From positions 18,487,772 to 18,551,771 of the forward strand of contig NC_081145.1 of assembly GCF_958295425.1 (NCBI RefSeq): DNA of 64,000 bases. Direction: 5' to 3'. Shown one piece after another: positions 13,201 to 22,943 of the stretch (position 1 is the stretch's first letter; each line of letters begins with the position of its first letter). The notes beneath the pieces are model-generated. The model saw only the letters and a list, made by a program, of their open reading frames with translations, was not told the origin of the DNA and ran no database searches. The position numbers and the translations under genes were made by a program. Source of the stretch: Solea solea (taxonomy: Eukaryota; Chordata; Actinopteri; Pleuronectiformes; Soleidae).

Positions 13201-15044
13201 GAGAATGAGATTAATTGCATTTTTAAGCACTTTCCTTTCATTATCATTCTGTATTGCATATGGATTCCCCGTGACTGTAACATCATTACATATTCATATT
13301 ACAGGAGACCTAGAAACTGTCTGGAAATGAGTCGGAGGTGGAGTTTGTTTTGGTGTGCAGACTGAGGCTGAATTTCAAACACAAGCCTTTTTCTGCTCTG
13401 AATGTAAAAACAGTTGTTTTATGCTAAATTAAAGGAACGTCCAGCAGCAGCAGTCTAGTAGAGGCTGAGGAGCTTTACATCTCATTAGTGATTATCACTC
13501 ATTGTGATATAATCATGATCATTTTGAATGAAAAAACATTTTTATTTCATGTGAGTGATTTAAAAATCCTGTCTAGCTAAACAACATACATATTTTTTAA
13601 TGTGCCACAATGGGGTGCTGCATTGGTTCTGATGACTGATTATAGTCTTATTAAAATAGTTATTTTTCCTGAAAAATTGCAATGTTTCTGACCAGCGTAG
13701 ATGCAGACAGAGGGCGATGTCTGTTTAAGTAAATGAATCAAAACTAAATTATGTCAAAACCAATTTTTTCAGTCATTTTCAGGGCAATTATGTCCTGAAT
13801 CTGGATAAGTGCCTCGTCCCATGCCAACATCATGTCACATGGTTTTTACTGATAAAAGATAATCCCAAGAACAACTGTAACCATAACCATAAATATCGTA
13901 ATAATCCATGGAAAATATGTCACTGCACACACCCGATTCGAAGACGAAAATCCAGTGCAAGAAACAGTTTTCATTTTGTTTGTGCCACTGTTTGCAATCA
14001 GAATTAATGCTATATTATTCCAACTAATACAGAGTATGAATCTCTCTGATTTACAAAACACAAATCTATGAGAAGGAATTTAAATGACTTAAAGTTGAGG
14101 CTCATGGAGTAAGTCGTGGGATCACATGAACAGACGCAAAAAACATTGAGACAAACTGAGTCCACAGAAGAATTGAAGTTCACCAAGAAGCTTAAAACAA
14201 CTTATCTACAATGTACATACAACGTGTGTGAAGGAGAGCTGGTGCTGCTGTAAAGGCAAAGGAATCAACCGGGTTTATTCTGTTTATTGCACATACAGTA
14301 TTACTGAATTAAAAGCCAATTTCTTCACTTTAAGTTTAAGCTCTAATATATTTGCACAGTGCAGCATATTTGGGAGAGTGTTTTAAAATTGTGCTTCACA
14401 GCCATGTGTCGGTTGCTGGCTTTTTTGATTCCTGTAAAACCTCAGAACATATTGCAGTATTTTCAAAATGCCGGTTCTGCATTTAACTACAATTGTTTAA
14501 AGTATTCAAATCTCTGTAATCCGTCATGTAATAACAAATGGGCAGCTAAGTGCAGCTGCAGAATACTCGTTATTAAAAGAGGCTTTTGGCCCTGAGCAGA
14601 CATAATACTCGACTTCTAAAGCTTGTACAGCAGGCATGAAGTGCCATCTCGAGTGTATTTACCTTTCAGGTCAAATATGAACATGAAAGGCTCTCGCGGT
14701 CCCAGTGGTGGCGATTGTAATGAGGATATAGGCTCTCTTCAGCAGTCAGTGCTTTGACCCACATTAGTGCTCTGCCACGAGGCCCGCAGAGACAGGAGCG
14801 AGATGGAGAATAATAGCTGAATATAGTGTCGGAGATGTGGTTTGTATATAAAATGATGTTCACAGAATTCAGAAAAGACTGTGAAGTTCATAAAGTAAGG
14901 GGGATTAAAAGAAAGCTATCTATTTCAGCCCTTGGCACAGATTCCTGAGTACATCTCAGCACTGTGATGATCACTAAACGATGTGATTATGAAGACACGG
15001 TCATTATTTTACCGTTGAAGTCATTATTACCCTCATGACACAGC
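10263..15044. other. Non-coding gene-free stretch, possible conserved elements
   Basis: No exon, RNA gene or mobile element recognised in 4.8 kb. The segment 13190-13275 (AATGAGATTAATTGCATTTT and neighbouring POU/homeodomain-like ATGCAT/ATTA cores) has the look of a conserved non-coding element, judged by composition only. Confidence 0.4.
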
Positions 15045-15970
15045 TTAAAAAACAATATAGTACCTCCTCAACGTGGGCGGAGTCATCATAGCACGGCTGC
15101 ATGAAACTGCCATGACTTTGTTTTACACGCGACACACGAACGAGTGATAAGTGACTTGTAAAGCAGTTGTTGTCGGTGTACTGAATCTTTAGAATCAGTT
15201 CATTAAAAAGATTTGTTTACATTTGCATGACTGGAGCACAGACTCAGTCGGACAGCTTCTTTTCAGTGTTGAGATTTTAAAGGCGACAAAGACCGGAAGC
15301 TCCAATTAACGCTGCGTTTGTGTGTGTATCTGCGTCATTACCTCGTTTATGAAACCCTGAAGTTTCAGAACAAACAGTTCAGCCACTGCTGAGAAAATAG
15401 TGTTGTATTGTTGTCCTGGGCTCTGCCAAGCGGATCTGCACTTCCCGAAGCTGATGATGTCATCAGAAATCCTCAACACTCCTCTCACCACCGTAGCTCC
15501 TCCTGGTGCGGGCACTACTCCGGGCACATCCGGTTGCGTAAATTCAACCGCAGAAGAAGAACTAGTCTCGTTGTAGCTGCTGAGCATATCGGTTGAGAAC
15601 ATGTCTTCGAAAAAAAGATCAGTTTGCTCTGTTCTGGGTTGTAGTAAACAAGGACAGACGCTCCACAAGCTCCCCACCAATGAGCAAACAAAAGCTCAGT
15701 GGATATTGTTCATTTCTGATGGGAATGTGCCTGCTACATTTCCCAAAATTCTCCATGTATGTGGCAACCACTTCACGGAGGATTGTTACACAAACTTCGC
15801 GCAATACAAAGCAGGGCACAGCACCACACTTCGCCTCAAAGAAGGAGCAGTACCTACAATACATGCTGGATTACCTGCAGCACAAGTAAGTATTTCAAAC
15901 AGTAATACTGTCTTTGTGTGCTCGTTCTGCCGTTTAGCATTAGCGATAGCCGGCTACATGCTAAGCTACA

Positions 15971-16495
15971 CGCGTTCGCTCGTGTTTCAATTGCGTGTAT
16001 GGGTATGGTAAACACGGCTGTATTGTGGGTGACTAACCGGGGAGCACAGAGCTAAGCAGGCTTATCGCTGTAGAAGTTTGGGACCGTGTTCGCTCGTTTC
16101 AATTGCGTGTATGCGTCTCTCCATGCCGGTAAACACGGCTGTATTGTGGGTGACTAACCGGGGATCACAGAGCTAAGCAGGCTAATCGCTGTAGAAGTTT
16201 GGGACCGTGTTCGCTCGTTTCAATTGCGTGTATGCGTCTCTCCATGCCGATAAACACGGCTGTATTTTGGGTGACTAACCGGGGAGCACAGAGCTAAGCA
16301 GGCTAATCGCTGTAGAAGTTTGGGACCGTGTTCGCTCGTTTCAATTGCGTGTATGCGTCTCTCCATGCCGATAAACACGGCTGTATTTTGGGTGACTAAC
16401 CGGGGAGCACAGAGCTAAGCAGGCTAATCGCTGTAGAAGTTTGGGACCGTGTTCGCTCGTTTCAATTGCGTGCATGTGTCTCTCTCACTTGTAAA
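15971..16495 (+). repeat. 121-bp tandem repeat, about 4.3 copies, inside THAP intron 1
   Basis: The core TTCGCTCG recurs at 15975, 16089, 16210, 16331 and 16452, giving spacings of 114, 121, 121 and 121 bp. Each unit also carries TTTCAATTGCGTG, AACACGGCTGTATT and a GTGACTAACCGGGG block ending in GCTGTAGAAGTTTGGGACC. The copies are almost identical, so the expansion is recent. The last copy is truncated after the TTTCAATTGCGTG part. Confidence 0.95.
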
Positions 16496-18672
16496 CACAA
16501 CGTTATTCTGGCGGTGTTGGAAACGTGTGTTTATGTTAAAGTAGGGAACAAGTTATAGTCGAATTGGGGCAGATTCAGGAAAGTTAATGAAGTAGAAAGC
16601 CAGTCTTTTGAGCATGATCTGTATTATTGTTTTAACCTTTACTATTTTCCATACCAGGATCGTTTTATCCACACGGGCACACAAACAGAAGCTCCAAGTG
16701 TGAGAACATGTGCCACTCAACTGTCAATTGGGACCTTGAAAGCACACGTGCACAGCCAAAGTAAGTAGAATTGAAATTTCATAAGAACCAAATTATTGAA
16801 GAGCATGAAATGTTCACACATTGTATCTACTCCATAGGGACCCAGACACCAGTGTTGTCACATGAGACTGCTGGCACACAAACCACACCACCGGAGCACA
16901 TGTTTTCATCCACACCTATAAAGGTGCCAGGGTTTGGACCACAAAAAAGAGCACGTGTTGAGTCAGAGGAGGAAGAGGGATTCACCTCACCAGAGTCACA
17001 AGTCGACCCAAATGACCCAACCTTTACTCCTGGCGGATCCCTAACAACACATGATTCAACAATGTTGTAAGTACGGACTTCAAGTTCACTAGGCATGTCA
17101 CTTCAGATCAAAGAAGTGAGGCTAAATGCTTTTTGTCTTGTTACATTTGTAGGACGGAAAGTGCTGTATACATGGATAAAAAATACATTGTATTTGAGTC
17201 CTGCCTGAGGGAGCTTTTTGACACATGTCCAGTGTGCAAGAGAAATTGCGAAGTGCAGCAGCAACAGAAGGGCACGTATGTTGCATTTCATCAAACGTGT
17301 CCAAAATGCAACTACTCCAGGAAGTGGCAAAGTCAGCCCATGATTAAGAACACCCCAGTTGGCAATGTACAGTTATCTGCTGCTACATATTTCACTGGTG
17401 CATCCTTCATCCAGCTGGAAAAGGTATTACTATTAATGTTTTGTCGTCCAAATCATATGACACTTTCGACCAATAAACAATTACTAAACACTGTTTGTAT
17501 TATTGTTATGTTAGCTATGCCGCGCCTTGCAGCTCCAGATTTCTCATTATGACACCTTCCGGAAACATGCAAGGAAATACCTGGAACCTGCAATCGTCCA
17601 CAAGTGGAAGAGTGACCAGCAGGTCCTTTTCTCCACATTGAAACCGGGGGGGGGAAAGTTCAAATTGCAGGAGACATGCGTGCAGATTCTCCAGGTAATG
17701 AAAAAAATCAGACCATCATCAAAATCATAAATACCACTTGTAAACATAAAAAAAATATCAATCACTAGTTTTTTTCAAGAAATGAATTCAGATTGTTCTG
17801 TTTACTTCAGGGCACTCTGCAAAATTTGGGAGCTATTCCTTGATGCACATGGACAGCAACAAAATTTTGGACCTTCAGCTAGTTCAGGTGTGTAGGATTC
17901 TCGTGACATTTTACTTTGAAGAAAGATATGTTTTTAATTTGTTGCTTCTACTTTGTGTTTGCAATTCTCTCAACAGAGCAATGAAGTGGGTGGTAGCTAC
18001 CACATGGAAAAGGAGGGACTACGACGAAGTCTGTACTACAGTGCAACGTCCTCAACATCGGGCCCAGAGAAGGTGGCAAAGTGGACATCATAACCGTTGG
18101 AACTAAAAATCAAAACAAGACTGTCTCATTGATTGGAATCTTTATATTACATAGGTTGTACCTTGCATCCATGCATCACAACGAAAATTCCAGCCGTGAG
18201 CAGGCAACAACAGCTTTAGGCCAAGCTGTCTACAGAGTGTCGTATTCGAAGGCCGAGAAGGGAGAACCCACCGCAAAGCCGGTCAAAACAGACCCCACGT
18301 ACAGTAAGTCACTAAAATGTTTTATTTACATTGAATAACATGTTTTACAAATACTGACAAACTTTTTTTGGCTTTGTTTTCTTTCTTATTAACTTAAATT
18401 AACACCTAACACAACAAATAACACATTTAAATTTAAATAGCTGAAAATGTAATGACACAGTAAAGAAATTACTGTCTGAATGTAATGTCATGGTTCTCTG
18501 TTACATTTTAAAGACTATGTGGCTGAATTGATGAGGCTGGTGTTCGAGGAGGTGATGGAGGACCCAGAGTCTTTCGCTGAGGACATGAGGAAGATCGCCA
18601 TCCCAGAGACCCTGTCGGCCCAGTATGACAGACCCTCAAAGGAGGAAGTCATTGCCTCACACGTGACCCGCT

Positions 18673-18761
18673 TCAGTCAAGGGGTGGGCGGAAGCCAACA
18701 TATTGTCCAGCCAGATCAGGAAACTCCTGGCGTTTCCGGCACACGACACACGACGGGATGA
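18673..18761. other. 89-bp antisense coding overlap of the two transposon genes
   Basis: The final THAP exon (stop TGA at 18759-18761, +) and the final ballast exon (stop TGA at 18675-18673, -) use the same 89 bp on opposite strands. On the plus strand this is the low-similarity tail after the conserved TRF; on the minus strand it encodes the end of the conserved ballast domain (CRKRQEFPDLAGQYVGF). Selection on the ballast side would therefore fix the THAP tail. Confidence 0.75.
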
Positions 18762-19970
18762 CAACTCGTACACGTCGTCCCAAATATCCCCAGCACCAGC
18801 TGACAAAGCTGCGGTATGCTAAATGCCGGTAGCGACTGGAAAGTGGATAGAAATGTAAAAAAAATTAAATGCTGCTCTTGCACTGTGCACATTTTGTGTA
18901 AAAAGTTTTTATTAAACATTTCTAAGACACAATTCTTTTATCACTTATGTGTGTTATGATTTAAATATGCCTCTTATTTGTATGTTACATACATACTCGT
19001 GTATTGTTCTTCCCCGCAAAGGCCCATAGTCTGCCCGGTAGATGTTGTTCATGTTCTGCAGTGTGTATGGGTTCAAACAGTTAGGCTCCAGGCCTGGATG
19101 GTAGATCATGCATGTTGGTGTGTCCGGAAGTTCATTCATTCTTCGGATAACCTAAAAAGGGGCAGAGCAATACTGTTACAGTAATGGCATAGAGTAATTA
19201 GGTGAAAATAGCTGGATCACTCAAAAAAGTGATGGATTATTACTGTAAAAAGGTTGGTACAATCATAGTTACAGACAGGATTAAAGAAAATGGAGCTACA
19301 TTATAGGGCACTGGCCTAATTACAGGATTGAAAATAGTAAAATTTGTACTACATTGCTTTATAAAAAAATAAATCTAAACTAACATTTACTAATCCATTA
19401 TTTTACAACACTTAGTTATTGCTTATGGGCAAAATAATACCATAAGTGTTTCTCTACAGCAGACGTTCTCCCCTTCTGTGGGCATCGTCATGCAGTTCCC
19501 ACAAGTGCACCTTCCAGAGATACAGTATTGTGTATGAAAAGTACAGTAACACATTTCATAGATTCAAGAGTTCTATTCATCAGTTACTCATATTACGTAC
19601 AGGGGAACAAAACTACTTTCATTACAGTCCCACCAGATATCTACACAAAATGTTAAAATGAGCGTTTCACCAAACAGCAAGTGATAAAATCTAAATAGAA
19701 AACAAAAAGACATGTACAGGTATTGCTGTAGCTTATACTTAGAAAAAATGGTGGGGGGAAGGGCGGGTTATCAAGCCTCAACTAGTGTCTCCCTACAATT
19801 AACCACATACAGTATTGGGAATATACACAGAGAAAACATTACCATTCTGAGGCGTCCTGCAGCAGTCTTTGTTGTGGAGGTGTTTCACTTGCGACAGTAT
19901 CTTCTGTCTCTGGGTCAGACTCCGGGTCAAATGTGTAAGGGATTACGGCGCGGGGTCGTGACACAGCCAT
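18673..19970 (-). CDS. P2X7 ballast-domain-like protein, 171 residues, four exons, intact
   Basis: Minus-strand exons 19970-19843, 19510-19441, 19151-18997 and 18835-18673 join in phases 2, 0 and 2 into one open frame from ATG (19970) to TGA (18675-18673). Residues 1-42 form an acidic, disordered-looking head. Then come WCTCGNCMTMPTEGENVCC, CMIYHPGLEPNCLNP, YRHLAYRSFVSWCWGYLGRR and VRVVIPSCVV. This is the conserved cysteine/histidine pattern of the cytosolic C-terminal 'ballast' domain of P2X7 receptors and of many stand-alone fish and invertebrate proteins. There is no transmembrane P2X part. In P2X7 this domain binds zinc and guanine nucleotide; the function of the stand-alone form is unknown. 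The last exon overlaps the THAP coding end antisense. A minus-strand AATAAA is available near 18320. No lesion is visible, unlike its partner gene. Confidence 0.8.
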
Positions 19971-20019
19971 TTAACAATGTTTTGATAATGACGAGCAGAG
20001 CATCAATCGTGCCAGAGGG

Positions 20020-20267
20020 AGAGCTGCGTATCTGATTTATTTGATTTCTGGCTCTAATAACAAAAAAGCAATTAAGACTGTCAATGTTTGGTCTTCCTTT
20101 TCTTTTTTTAATAACTCATCAGCTACCCTGGCAAAGTTTTATTTCTCCTGTTTTTGCTCTGTTTGTTCACTAATGTAATATGTTTATTTCTTCACTTTTG
20201 TAATGTAACCGTATTTCAATAAAGTTGTTTAAAAAAAAAAAAAAAAAAAAAAGAGCTGCGTATCTGA
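20020..20267 (+). mobile_element. Retro-inserted polyadenylated cDNA fragment with 16-bp target duplication
   Basis: AGAGCTGCGTATCTGA occurs at 20020-20035 and again, identically, at 20252-20267. Between them lie about 195 bp of AT-rich sequence, an AATAAA signal at 20218-20223, and a pure A run of about 20 nt starting at 20231. This is the signature of LINE-machinery retrotransposition of the 3' end of an mRNA, 5'-truncated. No coding sequence is included and the source gene is not recognised. It sits 66 bp upstream of the ballast-gene ATG. The perfect duplication and A tail indicate a young insertion. Confidence 0.9.
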
Positions 20268-20782
20268 GAGCTGACGTTCTAAACACGTCACTTCCAGGTA
20301 CCTGGCCAATCACAGGAAAGTGGGAAAGCTCTCGTTGGCTGGCCAATCACAACACAGTCCACGTTCTGGGGGGGTGGTTTTGGTCTGAAACAGCGCGGCT
20401 GACGAGAGCGTCAGTGAGGAGATATTTTGATCGGCTCGTTTGCAGCGATTACAAGGTTTTGAACCATGAAAACAAGTTAATATATGTAAGTAGACCTCCA
20501 TAACTAACATATATGTGTGATACAAGCATTCGATGTCGCCTTTAAACATTTCTTTGCTAAAAGTTGGAGATTAACGCATGTTTTCAGGATTTTTAAGTCT
20601 TTAACTGATCTACAGTTCGGCATTGTTCCATTTGATTCTTGTGTCGGACGTCGTGCTCATGACTCTTCCAGTGACAACACTCTGACCAATCAGTGACCGG
20701 AAGTCTGACGACGTCATCTTTAGTATTGGCTTAGCTGGCTTGGAACCTCACCAGAGCAGGTACTCAAAAAAGTACCAGTTAA

Positions 20783-21985
20783 TATTGCTAATGGAGCCGT
20801 GCTAGGACTGTGTTGTGCAAAAGCGCCAATTGACTTTCAGTGGATCAACTCTATATCATCTGTCCCTCAGACAGAGATGATCATACACAATGTCAGCGCC
20901 AACCACTGATCTAAACTACGACTTTGAATGCGTCCCAGATTTACTTAAAACATTAAAAAAAAAACATTTGTCAGCCTAAAGTTGATGCATCACCAGCTTT
21001 AAATCGTCTGCGTTCAGTGAGTCAATAATGTGTTCCAGTTGTCGCGTAGATTCATCACAGTCGAGTCTCACAGCGCTTTGTCTCCGCAGCAACAAGTATG
21101 ACATTCATCTTTCCCCTAATTTATTCTGAGAGGGGCAGTTTTGCTGAGCGGGCATATTCTGCCTCAGCATTTCTTACTGTTACACACATTCCCACCCAGT
21201 TCAACCCCAGTCTGTTACTGGTGGGGACTAAAACTGCTCTATGACAGAGATTGGGAGTAAATATCTTGATGGATGTCGTTTAATTTAAAGCATTTAAGCA
21301 TTGCTGAACCACACACACACAATTTAATGGATGCAGAAACAATGGACCCATCATTTGGGTTGTATTACTCTGCAATCTGTCAGCCACAAGCAGGTGGCCA
21401 CAGACCTTGTATTTATTATCTGGGTTTTTTTTCCCGAAGACTGATAATTCTTCATTCATAAACTGCTAATTGACTGAAAACAATGCATGAATGCGCATAA
21501 TCACACCAACAGTAGATGCTGTTGGGGTTTCCAGTTTGTCTTTGCTTGTTTACGTACCTGGGTTGTCTCTGACCTATTTGTTCTACGACATTTGCTGTAC
21601 TGACGTTTACATCATGACATTCTGGAAATGGTGGTCCCAGAAAAGTTTTACATATACAATTCTGTTCATTCCTGTGGAGTCCTACTCAGTGTGTGAAAAA
21701 AGGTTATATAATAGTAATCTTTTGTGGCTCTGGGAGATCTTTTTAAGCTCCCACAAAAACATGGAATTTACTGAAATCTCGTGACAGGAAGCCTGTGGAC
21801 CCCTTTTGTTGTTTATAGTGTTGCTGTCTGCATGGCTGTTTGGAGTTCTCCACATACATGAGCATGAAAGGAATGAGGAAACAACAAAAACCCAGTTTTC
21901 TATTTTATGTATGAACTTTAATTATGCCTCTTTGAAAATAAGACACACATCTACAAAACAGCAAAAAGACCTAGGGTTCACCAAG
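20783..21985. other. Non-coding flank, nothing recognised
   Basis: No exon or repeat family identified. AT-rich, with short chance open frames only. Confidence 0.4.
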
Positions 21986-21987
21986 CG

Positions 21988-22140
21988 GTCTAACTGTGTG
22001 GGGTTTGCATGTTCTCCCCCGTGTGTGTGGGTTTTCTTTTCCAGAGTGTACCCCAACCTTTCGCCCCGTGTCAGCTGGGATTGGTTCCAGCAGCCCCCGC
22101 AACCCTCATGTGGAGGATAAAGTGGTAGACAATGAATGAA
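21988..22140 (+). mobile_element. Internally deleted tRNA-like SINE, copy 2
   Basis: GGGTTTGCATGTTCTCCCCC is followed by GGGTTTTCTTTTCCAGAGTG, then jumps straight to the 3' block (TACCCCAACCTTTCGCCCCG, CAGCTGGGATTGG, GAGGATAAAGTGGTAGACAA) with a short ATGAATGA tail. The middle of the element found at 26980-27353 is missing. Confidence 0.8.
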
Positions 22141-22786
22141 TGACAAAGCAGCAAAACTGATTATTTGCTAGACTATTTGCTTCATTTCCTGTCAGTAAAC
22201 ACTGGCCTATATTGAACAGTGCCTTGCATTTTACACAGTCAGCTCCTTTCGGTCAGTTGTTGCTCTCACAACTGCCAGATGAAGACAATGACTTTGTTTC
22301 AATTCCCTTGTTCAAATCCCTGTGGCTCCTTAAAGTTACATCATTGAGTGGTAGGAAGCTGTCGACTGCAATCATCAGCTATTCCCCTTCTTCAGCTTCT
22401 CAGTCTGTAGTGTCGTGTGGTAGTGATGGATGATGCCCAATTTTTTGAGCAGCATCCTTTTGCAGCAGCACTGTTTTAATCTATATTGGAGTAAAAATCA
22501 ATATCATGGCCTTGGCATCAATTTTGACCATTTTCATTAAAGTGTCTTTTGCAAAGTCTCACAGTTGTATCCCTTTAAATAATAATAGGAAATACATCAG
22601 TGGTGAAAACAAACTCCTTGTGCAGCCTAATGAAACCCAGCAAGCTTGAAATGCACTGCAATTAAGGCTAAATGCAAATCCAAGACTTATGGACTTCATC
22701 CACTTTGTCCCCATTTTTCTGCACATATTTAGCATATTAAACACTGGCCCCTCCTCTTTATTTTATATTTATATTTATATTTTTAT

Positions 22787-22943
22787 AGGGGGTGGAGTGG
22801 CTCAGTGGTTAAGACCCTACCTTGTGTACGAAAGACATCATGGTCGCAAGTTCGATTCCACCCCTGGCTAATTGTACTTGTTTCCATTGTAAGTCGCTTT
22901 GGATAAAAGCGTCTGCTAAATGACATGTAATGTAATGTAATAT
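22787..22943 (+). mobile_element. tRNA-derived SINE with UnaL2-type 3' tail
   Basis: The 5' part has a pol III A box (GTGGCTCAGTGG, about 22797-22808) and B box (GTTCGATTCC at 22850-22859), as in a tRNA. The 3' part contains GTCGCTTTGGATAAAAGCGTCTGCTAAATG, split here over 22891-22920, which folds into a small hairpin with a GGATA loop like the 3' recognition hairpin of eel-type L2-clade LINEs. It ends in ATGTA/TGTAA short tandem repeats. It is nearly intact and lies about 2 kb upstream of mgat4c. Confidence 0.9.

Larger units (their letters stand above)
15601..18761 (+). pseudogene. THAP-domain transposase-like gene, frameshifted and internally deleted
   Basis: Exons follow GT-AG rules: 15601-15885, 16658-16760, 16838-17066, 17153-17423, 17515-17694, 17811-17887, 17977-18090, 18155-18303, 18514-18761. 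Exon 1 encodes a full THAP zinc finger (C9, C14, C54, H57, conserved P25 and W34, ending in AVPTIH). Later exons carry a GTQT segment, an acidic linker, a CPVC/CPKC zinc ribbon and the blocks GDMRADSPGH, NEVGGSYHMEKEG and SAQYDRPSKEEVIASHVTRF. From memory these are shared with large uncharacterised THAP proteins of fish and invertebrates. Two lesions kill it. A nine-G run at 17646-17654 shifts frame, so translation stops just inside exon 6. At 18033/18034 the conserved ...RRSL joins YYSATSSTSGPEK directly, losing the central RNase-H-like part, and a stop follows at 18091-18093. An ATTAAA signal is at 18911. Transposase activity of the family is inferred. Confidence 0.82.
15045..20782. mobile_element. 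Two-gene DNA transposon with TTAA ends (putative Kolobok-like), partly degraded
   Basis: TTAA is present at 15045-15048 and 20779-20782. Inside each end AGTACCT occurs in inverted orientation (15059-15065 and 20758-20764). A perfect 13-bp inverted match (TTTAAAGGCGACA at 15276-15288; its complement at 20534-20546) lies 243 and 248 bp from the outer edges. Between these long imperfect inverted repeats sit a THAP-domain transposase-like gene (+) and a P2X7-ballast-domain gene (-), tail to tail. A THAP zinc finger plus TTAA target sites is a combination associated with Kolobok-type elements. piggyBac also uses TTAA but has no THAP domain. The boundaries are inferred from symmetry, not proven by an empty site. 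Confidence 0.65.

Noticed and set aside
17840..18106. 88-codon forward frame across the THAP exon 6/7 region
   Set aside because: Out-of-frame shadow. The conserved reading is NEVGGSYHMEKEG in another frame from 17977.
22787..22862. Possible tRNA gene
   Set aside because: It has A and B boxes but no cloverleaf with a plausible anticodon stem, and it continues into a LINE-type tail, so it is a SINE.
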